A DNA stretch of 64,000 nucleotides from Chloracidobacterium sp. (lineage in GTDB: Bacteria; Acidobacteriota; Blastocatellia; Pyrinomonadales; Pyrinomonadaceae): the NCBI GenBank assembly GCA_016720705.1, contig JADKKB010000007.1, positions 2,232,001 to 2,296,000 of the forward strand. The letters run 5' to 3'. The position numbers and the translations under genes were made by a program. Under the pieces are notes generated by a model that was not told the DNA's origin, ran no database searches, and saw only the letters and a program-made list of their open reading frames with translations. This document shows, piece after piece, positions 45,024 through 54,472 of this stretch (its first letter is position 1; every line of letters starts with the position of its first letter).

Positions 45024-45866
45024 CTAAGCTTTCTTACCGAGCTCGCCCGCTCGCTTATACGCCGCATAGACAGCTTTTGACAGTACCGTCCGTAGCGAGC
45101 CTTTCTCCATTTGGTAGATCGCTTCGGCGGACGTGCCGCCCGGGGACGTGACCATATTGCGGAGTTCAGCGGGGTGTTTGTGCGAATCGATCGCAAATTT
45201 GACCGAGCCGAGCATCGTTTCCTGCACGAGTTCCTTGGCCATATCCCGCGAAAATCCGAGATGAACGCCTGCGTCGGTCAATGCCTCCATCACCATAAAA
45301 ATGTACGTCGGGCCGGTCGCGGAGAGCGAAGTGGCCATATCGATCATATTCTCGGTCTCGACAAAGAGTTCTTTGCCGAGGGCTGAGAGCATCTCGCGAA
45401 CGTGGCCGCGCTCGGTCTCGCCGACCGCGTTAGTGCAGGTCCACGCCGTGATCCCGGCCCCGATCTGCGAAGGCGTATTCGGCATTGCCCGCACAATCTT
45501 GGCAGTACCGAGTTCTTCGGCCAGATGCTCGATACGTGCTCCGGCAACGATCGAAACGACCAATTGGTCAAGTTGCAAAACGCCGGTAAGGTCGGCTAAT
45601 ACGCGGGTCAAACGCTGCGGCTTGACGCAGATCAACACGGCCGAATTCTCGTACCCATTCACGAATTGGGCGGCTTCGGCATTGCTCTCGAAAACGGATA
45701 TGCCGTAGCTCGCGGCAAGTGCGGAGCGTCTGGAGTCACGCGGATGGCTCGCTGCGATATTCTTAGGATCGACGAGTTGTTTTCGCAGCAACCCGGCGAT
45801 CATCGATTCGCCCATTACGCCGCAGCCTATAAAGGCGAGATGAAGATCTTTTAGTTGGTTTGTCAT
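45024..45866 (-). CDS. proC: Pyrroline-5-carboxylate reductase
   Basis: 280 residues, standard length. The NADPH-binding start is LAFIGCGVMGESMIAGL; VICVKPQ, MPNTPSQIGAGIT and the C-terminal signature LRNMVTSPGGTSAEAIYQME are diagnostic. It makes proline from pyrroline-5-carboxylate in the cytosol. It stands alone here, with no other proline gene. Confidence 0.97.
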   Translation of the reverse strand: MTNQLKDLHLAFIGCGVMGESMIAGLLRKQLVDPKNIAASHPRDSRRSALAASYGISVFESNAEAAQFVNGYENSAVLICVKPQRLTRVLADLTGVLQLDQLVVSIVAGARIEHLAEELGTAKIVRAMPNTPSQIGAGITAWTCTNAVGETERGHVREMLSALGKELFVETENMIDMATSLSATGPTYIFMVMEALTDAGVHLGFSRDMAKELVQETMLGSVKFAIDSHKHPAELRNMVTSPGGTSAEAIYQMEKGSLRTVLSKAVYAAYKRAGELGKKA

Positions 45867-46064
45867 AAAATTACGGTTTTGCGGATGTTGATACGCAGTC
45901 GCGAGATATCGGACCCGTTCGAAATGGACAAGCGGCCATAATCTGTCTGCATTACCATCTACGATTTAATCATTTATGTCTGTCGGGGAACAAACTATGG
46001 GCTGAGAAGCGATAGAATTCGGTCTATTGCGGGAGATCTGATCACCGTATCGCCGGACGGGCAA

Positions 46065-48194
46065 CTACCTGGAATTACCTGTTTCCGTCAGTGCCTTTTC
46101 GACGAGTTGGAGACTTGACTTCATTGATGCTGCTGAATCGCTGCCTTTTAGCTTTTCGACGCCTTGCCTACAGATAGCATAGTGGTCGCCGAAATCCTTA
46201 TGGTTTTCTTGCATTTGGAGTACGTAAGCCAGACGGCATTCATTTGCATAGATCGCAATATTATCTTCTCTGTAGTGGATCCGAAACAAAACGACGGCTT
46301 CGCGCAGCATTCTTTCGGCGATCTGATATTTGTTTTCGTCAGTCGATGGTGTAACCGCTTGGAGATAAGCGTCTTGCGTCTGCGGGCTGTCGGGCAATGT
46401 CAACCGTGATGAATAGCCTTCGAGCATATACGGTAAGTTCAGGTTGTTAGGATTTGCTTCACGCATCATCCCGATTGCTTGGTTTAGAACAGCCGCTTGT
46501 TCCGCATCGGTTTTGCCTAGAAATGCGACGCCGTACATCAGGTCTTTGGCGACAAGTTCGTGACGTTCGCCATAAAATTGCTTTCTCAGTTCTAATGCCC
46601 GAAGTGCGTGAAACTTTTCTTCCTGACGAAACTTCTCCTTTTGGATCGGATCCTTTGCACTATATCCGACCCAATGATAGACCTCGGTAAATTTGTGATG
46701 CAGTTCGGATTGCACATCGGCCTCACCGTCAAATTCCGTGTCGATCTTTGCGCCCAGATCATTAAGTGCGTCGATAACGCGAGCGTCACCATTAAATCTT
46801 GACCCCTCGGCGTACCACGCCGGGTTGGCGTAGGAGATGACCTTCGCCATAAACTTGCTGATCTTTTCAGCCTTTAGCTCCTCTGCTCTTGATCGTTCGG
46901 TCTCGCGTTCGGCCAGGTTTTGCGAAACGACGGCGTTGTGAGCCTGAACTTCTGCGATCCTTGTTTGCCTGAATGCAACAATGATCCCGGTCACCAAACT
47001 CAAAAAGATCAAAACGGCGGACGCAACGGAAATTTTATTTCTTTTCAAAAACTTGCCTGCCCGATACGAGACCGACGCCGTGTGTGCCAGTACCGGCAAT
47101 CCGTCAACGGATCGCCAAATGTCTGCAGAAAATTGTTCGACGGTGGCGTACCGCCGCTCGGCCTTTTTGCTGAGAGCTTTAAGGACAATGCTATCCACAT
47201 CGCCCCTCAAAGATCCCCGGATAGTGGAGCCTTGATCTTTGTCGTTTGCGGTCGGAACTGCTGAGGGCGGGATCGGCCGGTCTTCCGTGATCGCTTTGCG
47301 AAGTTCGTCATTGCCCCGGCCTTTGAGTTCGAACGGATGAGCACCGGTCAAAATCTTGTATAGAACAATGCCGAGGCTGTAAATGTCGGTCGCAGTGGTA
47401 ATAGGTTCGCCGCGTATTTGCTCAGGTGACGCATATTCGGGAGTCATCGCTCCGAGCATCGACTGTCCGGGCCGCCCCGCAGTACTCTCAGCAGTGAGTA
47501 ATTCTGAAATGCCGAAATCAAGCAACTTCGGAATTCCCCCATCGGTCACCATTATATTTGATGGCTTAAGGTCTCGATGTACGATCAGATTCTGATGGAA
47601 AAACGCAACCGCGTCACACGCCTTATTAAAGAGTTTTAGCCGCTCGACCAAGCTTAGATGGTTGCGAAAGCAGAATATGTCGATCGGCAAGCCTTCGACG
47701 TACTCCATCACAATATAAGGAATACCTTCGTCGGTCGTGCCTGTATCGAGGATGGCAGCAACATTTGGGTGGACCAACCCGGCTTGGATCTCGATCTCAC
47801 GCTTAAACGATGCGCGAAGCGCAGGGACATTAAATTCGCGTTTGAGGACCTTGATCGCGACAAGCTGGTTAAATTTGCCGTCGAGCCTTTCTGCAAGATA
47901 AACTGCCGCCATACCGCCGATCCCAAGTTCGCGGATCGTTCGATAAACTCCGAATTGCTGAACAGTCTCCGGCGACTCGTCGCTATCGACCGCCAGAAAG
48001 TCCTTGGAGAGATCGAGGGCCGAGACGTCCAGCATCTTGTCGGCATCATTCTGATGCTCCAGCAGGTCCTCTAGCTCCGAACGAATGGCCGGATCTATAT
48101 TATTGTCAGTGAAATAAGCGGAGCGACGCGATGGATCGAGCTCAACCAGATCCATTAAACTTTGCTTAATTGCTTTCCAATTCTGATCTGCCAT
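46065..48194 (-). CDS. Membrane Ser/Thr protein kinase with C-terminal external domain
   Basis: 709 residues. The kinase domain (about 82-365) has the Gly loop LGIGGMAAVYLAE, Lys115 in VAIKVLK, HRDLKPSN (Asp208), DFGIS (227-229) and the APE-like TPEYASPEQI. One transmembrane helix is at about 389-408, then a coiled segment and about 260 helical residues of TPR-like character. The fold is the Hanks-type kinase common in Acidobacteria. The ECF sigma gene lies 72 bases upstream, so the kinase may modify or be transcribed with it. The signal it senses is unknown. Confidence 0.93.
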   Translation of the reverse strand: MADQNWKAIKQSLMDLVELDPSRRSAYFTDNNIDPAIRSELEDLLEHQNDADKMLDVSALDLSKDFLAVDSDESPETVQQFGVYRTIRELGIGGMAAVYLAERLDGKFNQLVAIKVLKREFNVPALRASFKREIEIQAGLVHPNVAAILDTGTTDEGIPYIVMEYVEGLPIDIFCFRNHLSLVERLKLFNKACDAVAFFHQNLIVHRDLKPSNIMVTDGGIPKLLDFGISELLTAESTAGRPGQSMLGAMTPEYASPEQIRGEPITTATDIYSLGIVLYKILTGAHPFELKGRGNDELRKAITEDRPIPPSAVPTANDKDQGSTIRGSLRGDVDSIVLKALSKKAERRYATVEQFSADIWRSVDGLPVLAHTASVSYRAGKFLKRNKISVASAVLIFLSLVTGIIVAFRQTRIAEVQAHNAVVSQNLAERETERSRAEELKAEKISKFMAKVISYANPAWYAEGSRFNGDARVIDALNDLGAKIDTEFDGEADVQSELHHKFTEVYHWVGYSAKDPIQKEKFRQEEKFHALRALELRKQFYGERHELVAKDLMYGVAFLGKTDAEQAAVLNQAIGMMREANPNNLNLPYMLEGYSSRLTLPDSPQTQDAYLQAVTPSTDENKYQIAERMLREAVVLFRIHYREDNIAIYANECRLAYVLQMQENHKDFGDHYAICRQGVEKLKGSDSAASMKSSLQLVEKALTETGNSR

Positions 48195-48266
48195 CAGTTC
48201 GAACTACAACCTCACCTGTTATAGGTGTCAAAAAAGGAAAAATATAGCCAAAAACCCGGTTAGCCG

Positions 48267-48836
48267 TTAGCCGCGATGCAGTTCGCGGAATAGCCAAAGC
48301 TTTGCCGCTTTCCATTCGCGGGTCACGGTTCTCTCAGAGATCTCGAGTGCCTCAGCGATCTCTGTACCGGTCATTCCGCCAAAAAAACGCATTTCAACGA
48401 TCTTGGCCTGCTGCTCGTCAAACTTCTCAAGTTGCTCAAGCACGTCATTTAACGCGAGGATCGAACCCGCGCGTTCTTCGACGGGGATCTGGAAATCGTC
48501 GATCGAATAATGGATCGGCTTATTTCCACGCTTACTCGCGGCGTGCCAACGGGCGTGCTGCACGAGGATCTGCCGCATCAGACGTGACGCAATGCCGTAA
48601 AAATGACTTCGATCTTGCCACTCGATACCGCTTTGGACGCCTATTCTGATAAACGCTTCGTGAACCAAAGCCGTCGGTTGGAGTGTGTGGTCGGAGCGTT
48701 CGCGAGACATCAAGATGCGAGCTTGCCTCTTCAATTCATCATAAACGAAGGGGATCAGGCGCTCTTTTGCTTCTTCATCGCCGCTATTCCAGTCGATCAA
48801 GATCTGCGTTATGCCTGAAGTTTCGATCCCATCCAT
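48267..48836 (-). CDS. ECF-type RNA polymerase sigma factor (TIGR02999-like)
   Basis: 189 residues, the usual size. Region 2 is at LIPFVYDELKRQARILMSRE and LQPTALVHEAFIRI; region 4 at VEMRFFGGMTGTEIAEALEISERTVTREWKAAKLWL. This subgroup occurs in Acidobacteria and Planctomycetes next to Ser/Thr kinases, exactly as here. No anti-sigma gene is adjacent, so control through the kinase is inferred. The gene is divergent from the delta-60 protein gene. Confidence 0.92.
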   Translation of the reverse strand: MDGIETSGITQILIDWNSGDEEAKERLIPFVYDELKRQARILMSRERSDHTLQPTALVHEAFIRIGVQSGIEWQDRSHFYGIASRLMRQILVQHARWHAASKRGNKPIHYSIDDFQIPVEERAGSILALNDVLEQLEKFDEQQAKIVEMRFFGGMTGTEIAEALEISERTVTREWKAAKLWLFRELHRG

Positions 48837-48975
48837 AAAACCCGTCGCTTAGTAATTGAATTTTAACTCACGCGCGAATTATTTCATAAAAAATGTCGGA
48901 AAATCGATGATTACTACGCATTAAACTATGAACCGCCGAATTGTCGGGTCAAATTTTATTCCGTAGGAGCAATAA

Positions 48976-50979
48976 ATGAAGTCGCTGAGAGTTTTACGAA
49001 TAGCTTGTTTTTCGTCTGTATTATTACTGATCATTGGATCATCAACCGCGTTCAAGGCCCAGACGCTCGACGCATTCAATCCGGGTGCAAATGCTAATAT
49101 TAGCGATTTTCTGCCTCTACCGAGCGGAAAGATCTTGGTCGGCGGCACGTTTTCGACAATCGCAGGCAACGCCAAGAGAAATATTGCTCGGCTGAACGCT
49201 GACGGCACATACGATGCTACTTTTACTACCGAAACTGATATCACCGGCTCAGTACTACAGTTTGTCGCACAACCGGACGGGAAGATCCTGATCGCCGGCG
49301 GATTTGCGACAGTAAATGGAGTGACTCGACATCGTCTTGCCCGGCTGAACGAGGACGGAACGCTCGACACCGGATTTAACGCGGGCTTTACTCCTCCTGT
49401 TGGTGTTTCGCGTATTGCTCTGCAGCCCGATGGCAAGATCCTTGTTCCTGCGAGTTTTAGCGGAACCATTCAAGTCTCACGTCGAAATGTCGACGGAAGC
49501 ATCGATAGTTCCTTCAACGCCCCAACATTCAGCGGAAATCCCAATAACCTAATAATTCAACCAGACGGAAAGATCATCGCAACAGGTGCCTTCTTAACGG
49601 TCGGCGGCGTTGACCGCAAATTTATCGCGCGACTCAACGAAAACGGTACATTGGACACTTCGTTCACTAGCCCTAATCCGGATCAGACCAACATAAGCTG
49701 GCTCACTCTGGCGCCGGACGGCAAAATGTATATCAGTGGTCCCTTTACGATAGTTGGAGGTCTGGCGCGTCCCTATATTGCAAGACTTAACTCCGACGGC
49801 ACCTTAGATACCGGTTTTCAGAACCCTGCTGCCGCCCCGACCGTTCGAAGTGCTTTTAAGTCGTTTCTACAACCTGACGGAAAGCTCGTCATAGTCGGAT
49901 CATTTGACACAATTGGGGGCGTCGCCCGAAGAGGGCTTGCGCGGATTAACTCTGACGGAACGCTCGATACGACTTTCAGGAATATTCCGTTCGGATCCGG
50001 AACACCCGCAATTGAATCGCTCAGACGCCAACCTGACGGAAAGATTTTGGTCGGCGGCAGCTTTACAACAGTTGACGGCGTTGCCCGCGGCCAGATAGCC
50101 CGCATCACCTCTGACGACACAGGACTAGTGAGACGCGTACCGTTCGATCTCGACGGAGATAACAAGACGGACCTGTCGATCTTCCGGCCGAATGGGGCGG
50201 CGTCGGAGTGGTGGTGGTTAAAGAGTTCGACGGGCGGGAATGCGGCGTTGCAATTTGGTGCGAGTACGGATAGGCTGGTGCCGACCGATTATACGGGCGA
50301 CGGGAAGACCGATGTTGCGTTCTGGCGGCCTTCGACGGGGCAGTGGTTTGTATTGAGGAGCGAGGACTTTTCGTTCTATGCTTTTCCGTTCGGAGCGACC
50401 GGTGATGTGCCGGTGCCAGCGGATTATGACGGTGATGGGAAATCGGATGCGGCGGTCTTTAGGGAAAGTTCGTTGACCTGGTTTATCAGTAAATCGTCGG
50501 GCGGGACGGACATTGTCGGATTCGGTGCCGCGGGCGACAAGCCTGTCAACGCCGATTACGACGGCGACGGGAAGTCTGACATCGCGATCTTTAGGCCCGC
50601 GGGTGCGAATGGTGCCGAGTGGTGGATCCGCCGCAGTTCGAATGGCAACGTGTTTGCAACGCAGTTCGGAACCTCGACCGACAAAACGGTTGTTGGTGAC
50701 TATACAGGCGACGGCAAAGCAGACATCGCGTTTTGGCGGTCTTCGACCGGATTCTGGAACATTCTCCGCAGCGAAGACCTCACATATTTCGCGTTTCCGT
50801 TCGGCACGACCGGCGATTTCCCCGTCCCGGGAGATTACGACGGCGACGGCAAGTTTGACGCCGGAGTTTTCCGCCCGTCGAACTCAACCTGGTTCATCCA
50901 AGGCTCAACCGCCGGCACGCTGATCCAGCAATTCGGCATTACCGGCGATCTGCCGGTGCCGAATGCCTTCGTGAGATAG
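48976..50979 (+). CDS. Secreted delta-60 repeat protein with C-terminal FG-GAP cassette
   Basis: 667 residues. TAGGAG precedes ATG 48976. A signal peptide (about 1-30) is followed by about seven delta-60 repeats (30-380) of the form QPDGKILVGGSF...RLNxDGTLDTTF, a beta-propeller-like fold, then six FG-GAP blades (about 390-667) ending TGDLPVPNAFVR. Blades 2-4 are nearly identical to those at 23638 in protein and close in DNA. Secreted, probably surface bound; ligand unknown. A terminator follows at 51036. Confidence 0.93.
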   Translation: MKSLRVLRIACFSSVLLLIIGSSTAFKAQTLDAFNPGANANISDFLPLPSGKILVGGTFSTIAGNAKRNIARLNADGTYDATFTTETDITGSVLQFVAQPDGKILIAGGFATVNGVTRHRLARLNEDGTLDTGFNAGFTPPVGVSRIALQPDGKILVPASFSGTIQVSRRNVDGSIDSSFNAPTFSGNPNNLIIQPDGKIIATGAFLTVGGVDRKFIARLNENGTLDTSFTSPNPDQTNISWLTLAPDGKMYISGPFTIVGGLARPYIARLNSDGTLDTGFQNPAAAPTVRSAFKSFLQPDGKLVIVGSFDTIGGVARRGLARINSDGTLDTTFRNIPFGSGTPAIESLRRQPDGKILVGGSFTTVDGVARGQIARITSDDTGLVRRVPFDLDGDNKTDLSIFRPNGAASEWWWLKSSTGGNAALQFGASTDRLVPTDYTGDGKTDVAFWRPSTGQWFVLRSEDFSFYAFPFGATGDVPVPADYDGDGKSDAAVFRESSLTWFISKSSGGTDIVGFGAAGDKPVNADYDGDGKSDIAIFRPAGANGAEWWIRRSSNGNVFATQFGTSTDKTVVGDYTGDGKADIAFWRSSTGFWNILRSEDLTYFAFPFGTTGDFPVPGDYDGDGKFDAGVFRPSNSTWFIQGSTAGTLIQQFGITGDLPVPNAFVR

Positions 50980-51035
50980 CAGGTCGGGACCTTCTACAGG
51001 CAAATCGAATCGGCGGGGACACATCTCCCTAGACT

Positions 51036-51072
51036 AAAAGCCAAAGCACGATAATTCGGGCTTTGGCTTTTT
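51036..51072 (+). terminator. Terminator after the delta-60/FG-GAP gene
   Basis: A 12-base-pair stem AAAAGCCAAAGC / GCTTTGGCTTTT (51036-51047 with 51060-51071) with a T-run. The rest of the 278 bases up to the next start shows nothing recognisable. Confidence 0.85.
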
Positions 51073-51257
51073 CTGTTGCCTTGATCCACCGTTATTTCGA
51101 TTCTGACGCTGCGGTTTGACGCAGATGGCGACCGCCAGGTCCTTACCACCAGCAACTGCAGATGCGGTTTCGAAATGGGCTGCATCTGTCGTAAATCCAT
51201 ATTTTGCTGAATAAAACGTGTGGCAAAATGTTCACAAATTGGTATAGAATGAGCGCT

Positions 51258-51923
51258 ATGACCAATACTTCGGCAAAAGTAATTTTAGCGGTTGGAATTA
51301 CGGCGCTTATGACCGCCGTTGTGTTGATCGCCGGATTTATGGGCTATCTTTACCTGCGTCCTCAGCCAAACCCAGTTGTCAGCGACGCGCCGGCGATTAA
51401 CAATAAAAAGCCGGATGCCGAAATAGTACCTCGTTCAAAAGGCTCGGATCGCGTCGCTGCGGCGAATATTACAAAGGTCACTTTCTCCGAATCGACGATG
51501 GGTAACATTTCTTCGGCTAGCCCGACCGGCTATTTTAGTAATATCAACGTCCAGAACTACGCGTCATCATCGAAGATCGTGACGTTTTCTGCTGACGGCG
51601 TATGCAGCAAAAAAACATCGCGCGAAACTACCACCAACGGTGTAAAGAAAGTGCCCGAGAACGAGTCTTTCACCGCAAACATCGACAAGACGGCATTTTC
51701 TGCACTTGCTGAAGTTCTTGCCGACAACGACTTTTCAAACGAACCCGACTCACGCTTTATTACCTCGCTTCCAATACGTAACATCTTGACGATCCATTAC
51801 AACGGTGGCGTAAAAACAATAAACACAGGCCATTTAGGGAAAAATTCGCTTGAAGCCGCAGCAATGCTAAAGGCCGTAAGCGAACTCGATCGGTCCGTTA
51901 ATTGGAAAGCCGCAAGTCAATAG
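51258..51923 (+). CDS. Membrane-anchored hypothetical protein
   Basis: 221 residues from ATG 51258 (ATG 51249 is also possible). One N-terminal transmembrane helix (about 9-30: VILAVGITALMTAVVLIAGF) leads to a Pro-rich linker and a beta-rich domain: TVTFSADGVCSKKT-like strands, then FSALAEVLADNDFSNEPDS. The layout resembles DUF6438-type domains, but I am not sure. Faces the periplasm. Function unknown. Confidence 0.6.
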   Translation: MTNTSAKVILAVGITALMTAVVLIAGFMGYLYLRPQPNPVVSDAPAINNKKPDAEIVPRSKGSDRVAAANITKVTFSESTMGNISSASPTGYFSNINVQNYASSSKIVTFSADGVCSKKTSRETTTNGVKKVPENESFTANIDKTAFSALAEVLADNDFSNEPDSRFITSLPIRNILTIHYNGGVKTINTGHLGKNSLEAAAMLKAVSELDRSVNWKAASQ

Positions 51924-51933
51924 CAGGGCATCA

Positions 51934-52316
51934 ATGATCCTGTTTAGAAATGCGTTAAATCACGACAAGCCGGCGATTTGGCAGATCATCAAGACGGGGA
52001 TCGGCGGCGAGGTTATGGCGACATTTTGGTTGTAGGCAACATACAGGCCTCGGCAAATACGTTGGGAACGCCGCCTACATTGTCTCGCAAGCATCTTATA
52101 GCAAAGGCATCGGGAAGAAGACGGCATTCTGGTCGCTCGACGAAGCAGGAGGTATGGTCTTTACGGCGAGGCAGTTCAACTTCGTCCTTACAACAATATT
52201 TTCGCCATCAAACTCCGACAGGATATCGGTTTCGAGATCAACGGCGGATCTCCGATGCTTTTAACCATGCGAAAAACGACCTGACCAATGCGTACATTAT
52301 GTGCCGTACGTTATAA
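51934..52316 (+). pseudogene. GNAT-family N-acetyltransferase pseudogene
   Basis: The frame from ATG 51934 reads MILFRNALNHDKPAIWQIIK then meets a TAG at about 52033. Shifting frames gives GNAAYIVSQASYSKGIGKK (the acetyl-CoA loop region, normally RGxGxG/A), FTARQFNFV, a QDIGFEINGG-like piece and finally NHAKNDLTNAYIMCRTL with stop at 52314-52316. Together these follow the common GNAT layout (QFNFV...LGFEIVG...GYVDAxVMYRTL). At least two or three frame changes and an internal deletion of about 35 codons exist. Not functional as it stands. Confidence 0.75.
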
Positions 52317-52329
52317 TTGCCGTCTTACT

Positions 52330-53541
52330 ATGACCATTGACGAACAAATAGAGTTTCTCCAAAAAGGCACGATCGATGTCATCCGTGAGGAAGACCTGCG
52401 TAAAAAGCTCGAGCGTAGTGCAAAATCAGGTAAGCCGCTACGCATCAAACTCGGGCTTGACCCTACCGCACCAGATATTCATCTCGGGCACACGGTCGTG
52501 ATCCGTAAGCTTAAGGCGTTTCAGGACCTCGGGCATACTGTAATTTTCCTGATCGGAGACTTTACCGGAATGATCGGCGACCCTTCGGGCAAGAACGTAA
52601 CCCGACCGCCTCTGTCGCGTGAAGAAATAAATACGAACGCGGAGACGTATAAGCGCCAGATGTTCAAGCTGCTCGATCCGGATAAGACGGAGTTGCGATT
52701 TAACGGCGAGTGGCTGGATAAACTCACGGCCGCGGATTTCGTCAAGCTCTGCGCCAAAACTACGGTCAGACAGATCCTCGAGCGCGATGATTTTACCAAG
52801 CGAATGGCCGAGGAAAAACCCATCTCGCTCCACGAATTGCTTTACCCTCTGGTCCAGGGCTACGACTCGGTCGCACTCGAGGCAGATGTCGAACTCGGCG
52901 GGACCGACCAGAAATTCAACCTTCTGATGGGCCGCAATCTTCAGCGTGAATTCGGCCAGGAACCCCAGGTCATCATCACGACACCACTGCTTGAGGGACT
53001 CGACGGCGTCAACAAGATGTCCAAATCGCTCAATAACTACATCGGTATCGATGAGGCGGCGGGCGAGATGTTTGGCAAGGTGATGTCGATCTCCGACGAA
53101 CTGATGTGGAAATACTACGAGCTGCTGACGGACCTCAACCCGACTGAAATTGCAGATTTGAGAGCTCAAATCGAAGCGGGCGAAAATCCACGCAATCTTA
53201 AGGTCGCTCTGGCCAAACTTATCGTTAAGGATTTTCATTCGCAGGCAGATGCCGACGCCGCTGAAGATGAGTTTATAAAGCGTTTCGTCCAAAAAGAAGT
53301 TCCTGACGAGATCGACGAAAAGACGGTCGCAGCGGGAACATACCAGTTGGCGCAGTTGCTTGCGGATGCCGGACTCGCCGGGTCAAAGGGCGAGGCTCGC
53401 CGCCTGATCGAACAGGGCGGAGTCAAGGTGAACGGCGAAAAAGCCGTTGCCGGTACCGATGTGACCATAGGGTCCGACGGTGTATTGTTCCAGGTCGGAA
53501 AACGCAAATTTCTCAAATTAGTGTCGGAAGCGCCCGCGTAG
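52330..53541 (+). CDS. tyrS: Tyrosyl-tRNA synthetase
   Basis: 403 residues from ATG 52330; an in-frame ATG at 52288 lies in the GNAT pseudogene. The HIGH-type motif is PTAPDIHLGHTVVIRKL, the KMSKS loop is GVNKMSKSLNNYI, and an S4 RNA-binding domain lies at the C-terminus (GEARRLIEQGGVKVNGEKAV). It charges tRNA-Tyr. The sequence is close in layout to the TyrZ/TyrS type with a complete S4 domain. No T-box or leader is visible in the short space upstream. Confidence 0.97.
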   Translation: MTIDEQIEFLQKGTIDVIREEDLRKKLERSAKSGKPLRIKLGLDPTAPDIHLGHTVVIRKLKAFQDLGHTVIFLIGDFTGMIGDPSGKNVTRPPLSREEINTNAETYKRQMFKLLDPDKTELRFNGEWLDKLTAADFVKLCAKTTVRQILERDDFTKRMAEEKPISLHELLYPLVQGYDSVALEADVELGGTDQKFNLLMGRNLQREFGQEPQVIITTPLLEGLDGVNKMSKSLNNYIGIDEAAGEMFGKVMSISDELMWKYYELLTDLNPTEIADLRAQIEAGENPRNLKVALAKLIVKDFHSQADADAAEDEFIKRFVQKEVPDEIDEKTVAAGTYQLAQLLADAGLAGSKGEARRLIEQGGVKVNGEKAVAGTDVTIGSDGVLFQVGKRKFLKLVSEAPA

Positions 53542-53608
53542 GCTTCGAAGCTCGCAATATTGTTTTGATTGTATTGCGGCTGTGTAAAAGTTATCATCTT
53601 CATACGAA

Positions 53609-54472
53609 ATGACGATCGCCACGCCAAAACGGATCAAGTTGTCCGAACGCATAAACGCCTACGTTGCCTCCGAGGCACCGTTGCGAGCGATCGCGGGTAA
53701 TTGGTCAAAAAAGGCAAAGCTCGCGATGGATGAGGCGACGAGTCTGTCGCTCGAGCGTGTCGAGATCCGGTTAAAGCGTTTGCCGAAGCGTCTTGACGGA
53801 TTTAAGATAATCCACCTTTCCGACATTCACCATAGCCCCTTTACCGGCCTTGAGCATATTGAGCGTGTCGTAAAGGTAGCCAATCGATTGCGTCCGGATA
53901 TGTTTCTGCTGACCGGCGATTACGTCTCGCACGAACGCGAATATATCGCTCCGGTCGCTGCCGCACTCGCCCAATTGAAGGCAAAATTTGGAATTTACGC
54001 TTGTCTCGGCAATCACGACCATTGGACGGACGCCGATCTCGTCACCCATATGTTTCGCGGCGAAGGCGTAAAAATGCTTGTCAATGAAGGCTTACGTATC
54101 GAGGCTCGGGGCTCGACCTTCTGGCTCGCGGGCGTCGATGATTATATGGTCGGCAAGACCGATGTCGCGGCCGCGATGCGCGGCTCGTTTCCGGATGAAA
54201 TGAAACTGCTTTTGGCTCACAATCCGATCATCTTTCGTCAATCGGTCCGGGCCGGTATCGATCTGACACTTAGCGGCCATACTCACGGCGGTCAGATCAA
54301 GATCCGTGACGCGGAAAAGCGTATTTTGCGACGACGCAAGCTCTCAAGCGGACTCCATAGCCGCAAGGACGCTCAGGTCTATATCACTCGGGGCATTGGC
54401 ACAGTTGTGCTTCCGGTCCGCTATCAGTGCCCGCCCGAAATCTCAATGTTGGAGCTGCGAACGGCAGAATGA
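53609..54472 (+). CDS. Calcineurin-like metallophosphoesterase (YaeI type)
   Basis: 287 residues. The metal-binding motifs are IIHLSDIHHSP, LLTGDYVSH, YACLGNHDHW, LLLAHNP and LSGHTHGGQI. The N-terminal 60 residues hold a short amphipathic segment rather than a clear TM helix. Members of this group hydrolyse phospholipid- or nucleotide-linked phosphates at the membrane. Its stop overlaps the pgsA-like start (ATGA at 54469-54472), so the two genes are coupled, which hints at phospholipid work. Confidence 0.9.
   Translation: MTIATPKRIKLSERINAYVASEAPLRAIAGNWSKKAKLAMDEATSLSLERVEIRLKRLPKRLDGFKIIHLSDIHHSPFTGLEHIERVVKVANRLRPDMFLLTGDYVSHEREYIAPVAAALAQLKAKFGIYACLGNHDHWTDADLVTHMFRGEGVKMLVNEGLRIEARGSTFWLAGVDDYMVGKTDVAAAMRGSFPDEMKLLLAHNPIIFRQSVRAGIDLTLSGHTHGGQIKIRDAEKRILRRRKLSSGLHSRKDAQVYITRGIGTVVLPVRYQCPPEISMLELRTAE

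Noticed and set aside
52438..53292. 284-codon open frame on the minus strand
   Set aside because: Antisense to tyrS; composition reflects the complement of tyrS codons.
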